Below, in pieces: positions 1 to 6,513 of a stretch of 12,812 bases of DNA; the first letter of the stretch is position 1, and every line of letters begins with the position of its first letter. This DNA is from Desulfobacterales bacterium. Its GTDB lineage: Bacteria; Desulfobacterota; Desulfobacteria; Desulfobacterales; BuS5. The stretch is taken from positions 1-12,812 of the forward strand of contig JAERRQ010000018.1 in the NCBI GenBank assembly GCA_016735355.1. Reading direction: 5' to 3'. The notes beneath the pieces are model-generated. The model was not told the DNA's origin. It made no database searches and was given only the letters and a program-made list of their open reading frames with translations. A program made the position numbers and the translations under genes.

Positions 1-108
1 ATAGCTGCTGCCAAAAAGCAGGAAATGTATCTAAAATTCCGCGCGGGCACAATTTCGGGCACAATTCACCAAATTGACGAAAAAAGGGCTAACACGGATG
101 GGCGCTAA
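1..108 (+). CDS. C-terminal tail of a truncated gene, possibly a phage-type integrase
   Basis: Frame 1 is open from the left edge to a TAA at 106-108, giving 35 residues (AAAKKQEMYLKF... ending NTDGR). The tail contains a tetrapeptide doublet, GTIS-GTIH, encoded by a 12-bp direct repeat at 45-66. Nothing catalytic is visible. The integrase suggestion rests on inference: the tail is basic, and it ends about 25 bp from the 3' end of a tRNA gene, the usual place for a tyrosine recombinase of an integrated element. It could equally be a chance open stretch or another gene's end. The stop lies inside a strong minus-strand terminator stem. Confidence 0.33.
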   Translation: MAAAKKQEMYLKFRAGTISGTIHQIDEKRANTDGR

Positions 109-114
109 CCCTTT
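80..114 (-). terminator. Rho-independent terminator of tRNA-Arg
   Basis: Read on the minus strand, positions 114-102 pair with 95-83 in a 13-bp stem (AAAGGG/CCCTTT at the base, several G-U wobbles higher up) around a 6-nt loop, followed by a run of six U (85-80). It lies about 19 nt beyond the encoded CCA of the tRNA, in the right orientation to end that transcript. On the plus strand the wobbles are lost and no T-run follows, so it is directional. Confidence 0.75.
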
Positions 115-132
115 AATATTATATGTAATTAT

Positions 133-208
133 TGGTGCCCCCGGCATGAATCGAACATGCGGCACATGGATTAGGAATCCATTGCTCTATCCACTGAGCT
201 ACGGGGGC
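133..208 (-). tRNA. tRNA-Arg, anticodon CCT
   Basis: The minus strand gives a full cloverleaf: acceptor GCCCCCG (208-202) pairs with CGGGGGC (143-137). There is a D arm GCTC...GAGC, an anticodon stem ATGGA/TCCAT and a T arm GCATG-TTCGATT-CATGC. The 7-nt loop TTCCTAA (177-171) places anticodon CCT at 175-173, reading AGG arginine codons. The discriminator base is A (136), and CCA is encoded at 135-133. A terminator follows directly. The 3' end faces a possible integrase tail, so it may be an attachment site. No convincing promoter was identified; the sequence just upstream is a palindromic element starting 7 nt from the mature 5' end. Confidence 0.96.
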
Positions 209-214
209 TTCTAC

Positions 215-314
215 AGAGCGTTACATAAATAATTTCACTGCGTTATCGGTCGAAGATATGCTATTTGTACGATCTCCTCACTCTATCCTTGTGAAATTAA
301 TTGTGTGACGCTCT
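215..314 (-). repeat. MITE-like palindromic element, copy A
   Basis: A 24-nt left arm (215-238, AGAGCGTTACATAAATAATT then TCAC) is the inverted complement of the right arm (291-314) with four mismatches. A 52-bp middle separates them. Read on the minus strand it aligns along its length with the element at 2747-2869: both have AATTT..C.CAAGG, AGAG, CGACC.ATAACG and AGTGAAATT, and both have ends of the type TAGA..GTCACA. It has no coding capacity. It fills the gap between the tRNA 5' end and the tolQ upstream region, so it may carry or influence the tRNA promoter (inference). Confidence 0.7.
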
Positions 315-334
315 ATGTGGGTAACATTTTTTAA

Positions 335-390
335 ACTAAATCAAAAAGACTAAATCAAAAAGACTGAATCAAGAAGACTGAATCAAGAAG
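335..390. repeat. Four tandem 14-bp repeats upstream of tolQ
   Basis: Two exact copies of ACTAAATCAAAAAG (335-348, 349-362) are followed by two exact copies of ACTGAATCAAGAAG (363-376, 377-390) and a broken fifth start (ACTGGG). The two variants differ at two positions, so the array looks as if single units were duplicated after divergence. It ends 54 bp before the -35 box of the tolQ promoter. It could be slippage-prone filler or a regulator binding array; the sequence does not decide. Confidence 0.85.
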
Positions 391-444
391 ACTGGGCATC
401 GTTTAAATAAATTTCCACTAAAAGTCAAGCTCAAATCAAATTCC

Positions 445-472
445 TTGACACTGCTATATATTTCAGTATAGT
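445..472 (+). promoter_or_regulatory. Sigma-70-type promoter for the tol operon
   Basis: A perfect -35 box TTGACA (445-450) is separated by 16 bp from TATAGT (467-472), one base from consensus. The expected transcript start is near 479, leaving a leader of about 65 nt before the tolQ ATG at 544. It is the best promoter match I found in the window. Confidence 0.7.
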
Positions 473-533
473 TCAAATTTTTGATACAGCTTTTAAAGCA
501 AAGCGGTACTACTCAATTTCTAATAAATTTTAC

Positions 534-537
534 GGAG
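534..537 (+). promoter_or_regulatory. Ribosome binding site that sets the tolQ start
   Basis: GGAG lies 6 nt before ATG 544. The upstream in-frame TTG at 481 would coincide with the predicted transcript start and has no such site, so 544 is preferred. Confidence 0.75.
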
Positions 538-543
538 TTATTT

Positions 544-1284
544 ATGTCCGGTTCAGATATTGACTTATTACACATGATAACCAATGCAGGGCTTATGGTT
601 CAGTTTGTGCTTTTGCTGTTGCTTTTTTTTTCGATAACATCATGGGCAATCATAATTATTAAATATCGATATTTGAGAAAAGCAATAAAAGAATCGATTC
701 TTTTTACAGACTTTTTCTGGACGAACAGGGATTTTTCCGATGCCTTTAAAAAAGCCAAGGAGCTTTCCGGAAGTCCTGTTGCCAGAACTTTTCGTGTCGG
801 ATATCTTGAATTAAAGAAATTGAGCTTGTCAGGGGTTTCCGTTAACTCGGAGACGCAAAAAAAACAGGAACCCGATACGCTATCTTTGAGTTCAAAATTT
901 GCAGGAACAGATAATCTGCAAAGGGCGTTAAGACGGGCTATCAACACAGAGACAACCAGAATGATGCAAATGGTCCCTTTTCTGGCTACAACAGGGAATA
1001 CGACTCCTTTTATCGGACTTTTCGGCACTGTGTGGGGCATCATGAATTCTTTTCATGGAATCGGTTTGCGTGGCTCTGCCAGTCTGGCTGTTGTGGCGCC
1101 CGGGATCTCAGAGGCTCTTGTCGCTACTGCCGCGGGCTTAGCCGCAGCAATACCGGCAGTGATAGCCTTTAATTATTTCATGCAGAAGATCAGGATTATA
1201 GAGTCCGAGCTGCAGAGTTTTTCTGCTGATTTTTTAAATATAATAGAAAGAGACGTTCTAAGCGCGGACAGGAGCGCCAAATGA
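544..1284 (+). CDS. tolQ: TolQ, proton-channel subunit of the Tol-Pal motor
   Basis: This inner-membrane MotA/TolQ/ExbB-family protein (246 aa; E. coli TolQ is about 230) uses the proton gradient, with TolR, to drive TolA. Three membrane segments are visible: residues about 18-39 (VQFVLLLLLFFSITSWAIII), 149-170 and 187-212. The second carries the family signature TPFIGLFGTVWGIMNSF. The third begins after VAPGISEALVATAAGLAAA, which lines the channel in this family. The cytoplasmic loop (about 40-145) holds a short polar insert near NSETQKKQE. ATG 544 is chosen over TTG 481 because of GGAG six bases upstream and the promoter position. The stop overlaps the tolR start (ATGA), implying translational coupling. 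ExbB is the only serious alternative; tolB and pal downstream settle it. Confidence 0.95.
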   Translation: MSGSDIDLLHMITNAGLMVQFVLLLLLFFSITSWAIIIIKYRYLRKAIKESILFTDFFWTNRDFSDAFKKAKELSGSPVARTFRVGYLELKKLSLSGVSVNSETQKKQEPDTLSLSSKFAGTDNLQRALRRAINTETTRMMQMVPFLATTGNTTPFIGLFGTVWGIMNSFHGIGLRGSASLAVVAPGISEALVATAAGLAAAIPAVIAFNYFMQKIRIIESELQSFSADFLNIIERDVLSADRSAK

Positions 1285-1709
1285 TATATAAAGGCAATAA
1301 TGACAATCTTATGTCCGACATCAATGTGACTCCCTTTGTTGATGTTATGCTTGTTCTCCTTATTATTTTTATGGTTACAGCGCCTATGATGGTTCAAGGG
1401 GTTAATGTATCCTTGCCTGAGGTGGCTGCCAAATCGCTCCCTGCGCAGGCTGAGAATCTGGTCATTACTATCGTTAAAAACGGTGGGGTTTATATTAACG
1501 ATTATCAAGTAGAATTTAATTTTTTGCAGGAAAAATTGTCCAAGATTATGGATGGACGCAAGGATAGAGAGGTTTTTCTAAAAGCTGATAAAGAGATATC
1601 TTATGGGATGGTTGTTCAGGTAATGTCGGAAATCAAGAACGCTGGAGTTGAAAAGATCGGGATGGTTACAGAGCCTGCCAGCACTAAAAAAAACAGAAAA
1701 AAAGCATAA
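1281..1709 (+). CDS. tolR: TolR, ExbD-family subunit of the Tol-Pal motor
   Basis: This 142-aa protein is the TolQ partner. It has one N-terminal membrane helix (residues about 19-39) and a periplasmic domain that in the family contacts peptidoglycan. The diagnostic stretch SDINVTPFVDVMLVLLIIF holds the proton-relaying aspartate, here Asp21, followed by MVTAPMMVQG and the usual NVSLPEV. The C-terminal half (EVFLKADKEISYGMVVQVMS.IKNAGVEKIGMVTEP) matches the ExbD/TolR fold in which K-A-D-K..Y..V is conserved. It begins four bases inside tolQ. The tail is rich in lysine (TKKNRKKA). A 184-bp gap with a repeat element separates it from tolA. Confidence 0.95.
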   Translation: MIYKGNNDNLMSDINVTPFVDVMLVLLIIFMVTAPMMVQGVNVSLPEVAAKSLPAQAENLVITIVKNGGVYINDYQVEFNFLQEKLSKIMDGRKDREVFLKADKEISYGMVVQVMSEIKNAGVEKIGMVTEPASTKKNRKKA

Positions 1710-1741
1710 TAGAACTTGAATCAGGCTTTGGTAAAACTTAA

Positions 1742-1882
1742 GTTGAGCGATTAGCTGTTAGCCTTGAAAAAACAAGGTATTATATCAGTAAGAAATAACA
1801 CCCAATGTGTGAAAATTTGTAATCGCAAAACATCTTGTAATTATTAAGCTAATAGCTAACAGCTAAAGGCTAACCGCTCAAT
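1742..1882. repeat. Inverted-repeat element with GCTAA heptamer arms
   Basis: The right arm is five 7-bp units: GCTAATA, GCTAACA, GCTAAAG, GCTAACC and GCTCAAT (1848-1882). The left arm is the inverse unit in the same 7-bp phase: GTTGAGC, GATTAGC, TGTTAGC (1742-1762). The ends pair as TTGAGCGRTTAGC. A small hairpin, CCTTG-AAAAAA-CAAGG (1762-1777), adjoins the left arm. The middle, about 70 bp, is AT-rich and non-coding. It fills almost the whole tolR-tolA gap and ends 12 bp before the tolA start, so a transcript would fold strongly there. The architecture matches the elements at 4849-5025 and 8144-8330, but unit and core differ. Confidence 0.7.
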
Positions 1883-1893
1883 TCAGATAAAAC

Positions 1894-2727
1894 ATGCATT
1901 CTACTGTTCAATTATATCAAGGGATAGATAACGATCCCAAAACAGTCGTCATAGTTTATTTAATTTCAATTCTTTGTCATCTTTGTTTTATATGTTTATT
2001 AATATTTACGCCAAGGTTTACATCACATAACAAGCCCTTAACATCTGTAATCGATGTCAGTATTGTTTCATTACCTGAAAGAAAAATTTTGCCGGAAAAG
2101 GTTCGGCAGGAAAAGACAAATTTAAAGGCTATCCCAAAAATATCCGAAAATACTACAAAAAAATCAACAAAAACTGTTTCCATAGTAAAAAAGAAAAAAA
2201 AAGTTAAAAGGTCTCTTAAAAAGAGGACTTATAAATCGGCTTTAGTACGAAAAACTGCAATCAAGCAGATAGAGCCAAAAGTTAAACAGGAAAAATCCGA
2301 CCCACTTGCCGAGGCTTTTGAGCGTTTAAGACGGGAAATCAAAAAGGCGGAGACCGGGAAACAGGAGAATAAAAAACCTGGAAATAACATCAGGTCAGAG
2401 AACTTTAAAGGAATTGCAGGAAAAAAGAGACTTGAGTTAATCAATATTTATAGAGTTGAGGTTGCTTATCAGGTTCAAAAAAACTGGGCATTCTCCGAAC
2501 AACTGGCGGGAGGTCGTAACGATTTGATGTCTGAAATTGCGTTTAAGATTATGCCGGATGGTCAAATCCATGATATATGGTTTGATAAAAGGTCAGGCAA
2601 TATTTATCTGGACGAATCCGCCAGAAAAGCAATTATGAAGACCAATCCTGTTCGACCGCATCCGAAAGGGATAAAGAAATCTTATATTATTGTCGGTTTG
2701 AGATTTACTCCTGAAGGTATCAAGTAG
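1894..2727 (+). CDS. tolA: TolA/TonB-type periplasm-spanning energy transducer
   Basis: This 277-aa protein carries TolQR-generated force to TolB/Pal at the outer membrane. One N-terminal membrane helix spans residues about 18-40 (VVIVYLISILCHLCFICLLI); the S-x3-H spacing resembles the SHLS contact motif of TonB/TolA helices. A long basic linker (about 62-170) is rich in Lys and Pro, with a charged run QEKSDPLAEAFERLRREIKK. The last 90 residues (YRVEVAYQVQKNWAFSEQ ... IMPDGQIHDIWF ... ARKAIMKTNPVRPHP) match the TolA/TonB C-terminal domain. The linker is far shorter than the Ala-rich E. coli one, a common difference outside Gammaproteobacteria. Its place between tolQR and tolB supports TolA over TonB. 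No good ribosome site precedes ATG 1894. Confidence 0.88.
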   Translation: MHSTVQLYQGIDNDPKTVVIVYLISILCHLCFICLLIFTPRFTSHNKPLTSVIDVSIVSLPERKILPEKVRQEKTNLKAIPKISENTTKKSTKTVSIVKKKKKVKRSLKKRTYKSALVRKTAIKQIEPKVKQEKSDPLAEAFERLRREIKKAETGKQENKKPGNNIRSENFKGIAGKKRLELINIYRVEVAYQVQKNWAFSEQLAGGRNDLMSEIAFKIMPDGQIHDIWFDKRSGNIYLDESARKAIMKTNPVRPHPKGIKKSYIIVGLRFTPEGIK

Positions 2728-2746
2728 TTGAAGGCGGCCGAAGTAT

Positions 2747-2869
2747 AGTATAGATTGTTATATAATTATCCGATTTTAAAATTTGTCGCAAGGCCAGAGG
2801 CAGGAAGGCGTATTGTAATACGTTGACGACCTATAACGGAGTGAAATTCTTGATGTGACAATCTATAGT
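2747..2869 (+). repeat. MITE-like palindromic element, copy B
   Basis: The ends AGTATAGATTGTTATA (2747-2762) and TGTGACAATCTATAGT (2854-2869) are inverted repeats matching at 13 of 16 positions, with TATA at each outer edge that could reflect a TA target duplication. The middle holds a palindrome CGTATTGTAATACG (2809-2822) and the stretch CGACCTATAACGGAGTGAAATT shared with copy A at 215-314. It is non-coding and ends 22 bp before the tolB ATG. Whether it is mobile, or a transcribed hairpin within the operon, cannot be told from one window. Confidence 0.68.
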
Positions 2870-2891
2870 TTCCAAATTTTTGGGTGCATAT

Positions 2892-4214
2892 ATGCTAAGA
2901 GCTTTATTTGTAAGACTAATATGTTATTTTACGGTGATATTTTTTTTTACCGGAGCGCAAAGTTCATTTGCGGGATATGATTATATAGATATAACAAATC
3001 CTTTTTTACGAAAAATTCCTGTTGCAGTCTCTTCTTTTAAAACATTTTCAGGAAATACGGCAGAGAGGCAAGTCGCCCTGAAAACATCAGATCTATTTTC
3101 TTCAATGCTGGAGTTTACCGGCTATTTCAAAATGCTGGACAGGGCGGCATTTTTGGAAGATCCTCATCGGTCAGGCATTACCGCGTCAAATATTAAATTT
3201 CATAATTGGACATCTATAGGTGCGGAGCTGTTGATAACAGGCCTGATTCTTAAAAACGTAGATCTACTTGAAATGGAACTGCGATTGTATGATACATTTA
3301 AGGGCAAACTGATAGTGGGCAAGCGTTATAAAAGCAAGCCGGGAGATCAGAGACGGATAGTACGGCGGTTTTGTAGCGAAATTATATATCATCTCACAGG
3401 CAACAAGGGTATATTTAACAGCAGGATAGCATTTATATCAAACGCTTCAGGTCATAAGGAAATCTATATTTGTGACTTTGACGGTTATAATCCTAAACGT
3501 TTTACCTTTAATAATAATATAACCCTGTCTCCGGCCTGGTCATCCGATGGCCGATGGTTGGCTTTTACTTCATACTTAAAAGGCCATCCTGATCTTTATA
3601 TAAAAAATTTAGCACAAAAAAGAGGTTCCGTTGTCGCTAAAAAAGGAATTAATATTACTCCTGCATGGGTTCCAGGCAAATTTAAGCTTGCGGCGACATT
3701 TTCATTTTCCGGCGACCAGGAAATTTATATGTTGACCGGAAACGGTAAAATAACTAAAAGATTAACTGTAAACAAGGGAATAGATTCATCCCCATCATTC
3801 TCTCCTGGTGGGAGAAGGATGGCATTTGTTTCAAAAAGATCAGGGACTCCGCAAATTTATATTAAGGATTTTAGATCAGGGAATGTAAACAGACTTACAT
3901 TTCAAGGACAATATAATACCGAGCCGAATTGGTCGCCCAGGGGTGATAAAATAGCTTATTCATCTATGGTAGGGAGAGAAATAAATATATTTGTTATTGG
4001 TGTTGACGGTGGGAATCTTACGCAGTTGACAGGTTCTTCCGCCGATAATGAATCTCCCTCCTGGTCTCCGGACGGCAGCCTGATTTTATTCAGCTCAACT
4101 CGCGAAGGCCATGCAGGGATATATGTAATGACTGCTTATGGAACTGACCAGAGGCGTTTACTGTCCATGCCAGGCGTTCAGACTGGTCCTGCATGGTCGG
4201 CTAACATTAATTAA
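2892..4214 (+). CDS. tolB: TolB, periplasmic beta-propeller of the Tol-Pal system
   Basis: The 440-aa protein starts with a signal peptide (hydrophobic residues about 7-20) and a likely cleavage after SSFA (residue 27). Residues about 30-165 form the TolB N-terminal domain that binds TolA. From about 175 onward a WD40-like TolB propeller is visible: repeats centred on [69 protein letters not shown] and a closing GPAWS. Pal binds this propeller in known systems. ATG 2892 follows GGGTG at 2882-2886; TTG 2880, four codons earlier, is the alternative. It is followed 10 bp later by pal. Confidence 0.95.
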   Translation: MLRALFVRLICYFTVIFFFTGAQSSFAGYDYIDITNPFLRKIPVAVSSFKTFSGNTAERQVALKTSDLFSSMLEFTGYFKMLDRAAFLEDPHRSGITASNIKFHNWTSIGAELLITGLILKNVDLLEMELRLYDTFKGKLIVGKRYKSKPGDQRRIVRRFCSEIIYHLTGNKGIFNSRIAFISNASGHKEIYICDFDGYNPKRFTFNNNITLSPAWSSDGRWLAFTSYLKGHPDLYIKNLAQKRGSVVAKKGINITPAWVPGKFKLAATFSFSGDQEIYMLTGNGKITKRLTVNKGIDSSPSFSPGGRRMAFVSKRSGTPQIYIKDFRSGNVNRLTFQGQYNTEPNWSPRGDKIAYSSMVGREINIFVIGVDGGNLTQLTGSSADNESPSWSPDGSLILFSSTREGHAGIYVMTAYGTDQRRLLSMPGVQTGPAWSANIN

Positions 4215-4219
4215 GGAGG
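4215..4219 (+). promoter_or_regulatory. Strong Shine-Dalgarno site for pal
   Basis: A perfect GGAGG within AAGGAGGA lies 5 nt before ATG 4225, directly after the tolB stop. It fixes the pal start and rules out a start inside tolB at 4138. It is the strongest ribosome site I saw in the window, consistent with high Pal production. Confidence 0.85.
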
Positions 4220-4224
4220 AAAAA

Positions 4225-4797
4225 ATGCAAAAAAGATTATGGATCAACCTAATGTTCTGTTTTATTCTGCCAGCAATGCTTTTTACTGCTTCGTGCTCTA
4301 AAAAAGTTGTCAGTACTGAACCTACAACGGATCAGATGGCCGAGGGTGATACAGATCAACTCTCTGAAGTAACCGACGTAGTTGTTGTGGATGAAAGCAG
4401 TGTCGCAGAGTCTGATCTGATGGAGGCGGAGGCTCTAGCTGCTCAGGAAAAAGCTGCCAGAGAAATGTTTGTCAGTGCAGATATATATTTTGAGTTTGAC
4501 AGCGCTGTTCTTGCATCATCGGCACAGGACATCCTTAACCTTAAAGCAGCATGGATGATGAAAAATCCCGGGGTTTCGGTTATTATTGAAGGGCATTGTG
4601 ATGAACGCGGCACCAGTGAATATAATATTGCTCTGGGCGACAGACGTGCAGATAGCGCAAAGCAATTCATAGTAGACCTTGGTGTTGCCCCCGAACGATT
4701 AACAACAATCAGTTATGGAGAAGAACGTCCGCTAGACCCGGGAAATAATGAATATGCCTGGGCTAAAAACAGGCGGGCTCATTTTACACTGGAATAA
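4225..4797 (+). CDS. pal: Pal, peptidoglycan-associated outer-membrane lipoprotein
   Basis: The 190-aa protein has a lipoprotein signal ending LFTASC, with Cys24 as the lipidation site; threonine at -3 is slightly unusual. A Ser/Thr/Asp/Glu-rich acidic linker (about 25-85) precedes an OmpA-like peptidoglycan-binding domain (about 90-190). That domain opens with [11 protein letters not shown] and carries the Pal signature [20 protein letters not shown], including the Asp and Arg that grip the meso-diaminopimelate peptide, then [18 protein letters not shown] and NRRAHF. It tethers the outer membrane to the wall and is moved by TolB/TolA. The start is fixed by a consensus GGAGG. Its end is 51 bp before a heptamer-armed repeat; no clear terminator was found. 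Confidence 0.97.
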   Translation: MQKRLWINLMFCFILPAMLFTASCSKKVVSTEPTTDQMAEGDTDQLSEVTDVVVVDESSVAESDLMEAEALAAQEKAAREMFVSADIYFEFDSAVLASSAQDILNLKAAWMMKNPGVSVIIEGHCDERGTSEYNIALGDRRADSAKQFIVDLGVAPERLTTISYGEERPLDPGNNEYAWAKNRRAHFTLE

Positions 4798-4848
4798 ACC
4801 CCATGTCCTGGCGGGCTCAACAAAAGATGAAAAATAGTTCTAACTTTT

Positions 4849-5025
4849 GTAACCGTTCACGGTTGTCGGTTTACGGTTAACAGTTGAATCAAAATAGAGA
4901 CTATGACTCGTCTTTTGAATTTACAGCACGGTAACCGACCTTATAAATCAATTATTCATAATCAAATAAACGTACTGTTTTGTTGATTTTGCTTTTTTAG
5001 AAAACTGTAAACCGTGAACGGTTAC
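4849..5025 (+). repeat. Heptamer-armed inverted-repeat element, copy 1
   Basis: This 177-bp unit begins GTAACCGTTCACGGTT (4849-4864) and ends with its exact inverse (5010-5025). The left arm is tandem 7-mers in phase: GTAACCG, TTCACGG, TTGTCGG, TTTACGG, TTAACAG. The core is shared, inverted, with 8144-8330: a 23-nt stretch at 4945-4967 equals the complement of 8210-8232, and 4901-4927 matches 8250-8276 with one mismatch. It is non-coding and sits in the pal-cpoB gap. I do not recognise the family. Confidence 0.88.
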
Positions 5026-5068
5026 TACCTTTTTATAGGACAAGATTGGTTGTATTTAAAATTTGATC

Positions 5069-5111
5069 GTAGAGACCTTGATCATAGAGGCAGGGCATGC
5101 CTTGTCTCTAC
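5069..5111. repeat. Palindrome with GTAGAGAC/GTCTCTAC ends
   Basis: GTAGAGAC (5069-5076) pairs with GTCTCTAC (5104-5111); inside, AGGCA/TGCCT forms a second short stem around GGGCA. A short ATTTTTA follows. It could be a dispersed palindromic repeat or a weak terminator between pal and cpoB. Together with copy 1 of the heptamer element it accounts for most of the 378-bp gap 4798-5175; the rest shows nothing I can assign. Confidence 0.55.
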
Positions 5112-5175
5112 ATTTTTATAGGTTAGAAGTCTGAAGGATCTCATAGCCTTTTTTCAAGTTGTAAAATAATCACTT

Positions 5176-6003
5176 ATGAAACAGATTTGTTTACTTTTTA
5201 TTATTTTTGTTGTTTTGCTATCAGGGTGTGCCTTAAGACAGGATGTTTATAATCTTGATAACAGGCTTGCCTCGCTTGAAAGACGTTATTCAAAAGCTGA
5301 GGGCAGAAATAAGCAACTGGATGCCACTGTTCAGGGATTTAGCAAAACAAGTGCGGGTGAAGACAGTAAGCTAAGAGATCAGTTTGCAAGGATGCGTGCC
5401 GAGCTTGACAGTCTCAGGGATGAAGTCCGGCTTCTTTCCGGACGTTTTGAAGAGAACGAATATTTATTCGATAGCAGGATAAATGCTTTTGGAGAATCGA
5501 TTAATAAGATGCAGACAGGCTTTGGGGGGCTGGAAAAGAATGTGCGCTCAAATAAAAGTCGAGCTACCCGGCCGGCAGGGTATCCTGCTGTTAAATCACC
5601 ACCGGCAATAGACAGAAAGCCAAAAAAGCAAAGTCCTGCTAATCTGATATACGAAAAGGCCAAAAAGGCATTTGATAAGGGCAATTTTAAGTCAGCGCGG
5701 GAGGGCTTTACATCATTACTAAAGCTGTATCCCAATTCGAACAATGCGGATAATGCGCAGTTCTGGATCGGTGAGGTCTATTATCGGGAGAAGTGGTTTC
5801 AAAAGGCTATCCTTGAGTATCAAAAAGTTATTGAAAAATATCCTGAAGGGAATAAAGCTAAATCTGCCCTTTTGAAGCAGGGTTTTGCTTTTTTAAGGTT
5901 GGGAGATACTGCCAATGCTCGTTTAATTTTTAAGAAATTGATAAAAAAGTACCCTAAATCGAGTGAATCTGAAATTGCTAGAAATAAGTTAAAGGCTTTT
6001 TAG
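5176..6003 (+). CDS. cpoB: CpoB (YbgF), Tol-Pal-associated periplasmic TPR protein
   Basis: In E. coli CpoB coordinates Tol-Pal with PBP1B during septal wall synthesis. This 275-aa version has three parts. The first is a signal ending LLSGC, so Cys18 should be lipidated, unlike the soluble E. coli form. The second is a coiled-coil region (about 25-125, DNRLASLERRYSKAEGRNKQL and ELDSLRDEVRLLSGRFEE). The third, after a Pro/Lys-rich linker, is three TPR repeats (about 155-188, 192-225, 229-262) with the family phrases FDKGNFKSAREGF, NAQFWIGEVYY and KSALLKQGFAFLRLGD. Position last in tolQRAB-pal-cpoB supports the call. ATG 5176 has a poor ribosome site. ruvC begins 10 bp after its stop. Confidence 0.92.
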   Translation: MKQICLLFIIFVVLLSGCALRQDVYNLDNRLASLERRYSKAEGRNKQLDATVQGFSKTSAGEDSKLRDQFARMRAELDSLRDEVRLLSGRFEENEYLFDSRINAFGESINKMQTGFGGLEKNVRSNKSRATRPAGYPAVKSPPAIDRKPKKQSPANLIYEKAKKAFDKGNFKSAREGFTSLLKLYPNSNNADNAQFWIGEVYYREKWFQKAILEYQKVIEKYPEGNKAKSALLKQGFAFLRLGDTANARLIFKKLIKKYPKSSESEIARNKLKAF

Positions 6004-6013
6004 TTAGCGTCGT

Positions 6014-6508
6014 ATGGTCAAAATTGTCGGTATAGATCCGGGTCTGGCCGCCACAGGTGTAGGTGTGGTTTGCGGAATAGATATTAAAGTCAAATCTTTT
6101 TCTTACGGCAGTATTAATACTTCAAAAAAAAAGTCCCTTCCCCAGCGCCTCCATCATATTTTTTCCAAACTTACCCTTGTATTAGAAAATGAAAAACCGG
6201 ATTTAATGGTTGTTGAGGATCTGTTCTCTCTTGAAAAGTATCCGAAGTCGGGGATTATTTTGGGGAAAGTTGCTGGTGTTATACTGCTTGCAGGCTGTCG
6301 GGCTGATGTCTCGATAGTGGAGATCCCCGTTCGTGAAGCAAAACAGATTTTGACTGGCAATGGTAATGCAGGCAAGGCGCAATTGGAAAAAGCGGTGCGG
6401 GAGTTTTTAAATCTTGTAAAACCTATAAGGCCTTTTCATGCTTCAGATGCGCTTGGGATGGCGCTTATAGGTCTGTTTCGATATGGGGCGATCCAAAGAG
6501 GGTTATAA
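6014..6508 (+). CDS. ruvC: RuvC, Holliday junction endonuclease
   Basis: RuvC nicks two opposite strands of Holliday junctions after RuvAB has migrated them. At 164 aa it is normal length. The RNase H-like fold shows GIDPG with Asp8, VVEDLF with Glu68 and FHASDALGMAL with His142 and Asp145. E. coli has Asp where His142 stands; histidine there is known from Thermus RuvC, so the active site looks intact. The segment SLEKYPKSGIILGKVAGVILLA replaces the more usual S..LKLGQ.RGVALLA. It starts 10 bp after cpoB without a strong ribosome site and ends 5 bp before ruvA, so translation is probably coupled. Confidence 0.96.
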   Translation: MVKIVGIDPGLAATGVGVVCGIDIKVKSFSYGSINTSKKKSLPQRLHHIFSKLTLVLENEKPDLMVVEDLFSLEKYPKSGIILGKVAGVILLAGCRADVSIVEIPVREAKQILTGNGNAGKAQLEKAVREFLNLVKPIRPFHASDALGMALIGLFRYGAIQRGL

Positions 6509-6513
6509 GTGGT

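Noticed and set aside
226..254. tRNA-Arg promoter on the minus strand (TTCGAC, 17 bp, TATTTA)
   Set aside because: Spacing is right but both boxes match consensus poorly, so it is not listed as a feature.
481..543. TTG start at 481 extending TolQ by 21 residues
   Set aside because: It coincides with the predicted transcript start, lacks a ribosome site, and ATG 544 has GGAG at proper spacing and matches usual TolQ N-termini.
600..1043. 147-codon minus-strand open frame opposite tolQ
   Set aside because: It is fully antisense to a well-conserved gene, has no recognisable domain and no ribosome site of note.
2761..2766. TATAAT upstream of tolB as a promoter
   Set aside because: There is no acceptable -35 box at 16-18 bp and the site lies in an AT-rich repeat end.
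4138..4224. ATG 4138 as the pal start
   Set aside because: It lies inside tolB and would bury the lipoprotein signal; ATG 4225 follows a perfect GGAGG and begins a proper signal peptide.
4849..5025. CRISPR-like or integron attC interpretation of the heptamer element
   Set aside because: The repeat units are only 7 bp, contiguous, and inverted at the two ends; there are no spacers, no cas genes and no attC core sites.
5379..5744. 121-codon minus-strand open frame opposite cpoB
   Set aside because: It overlaps a clear CpoB coding sequence; composition is what antisense of a coiled-coil region gives.
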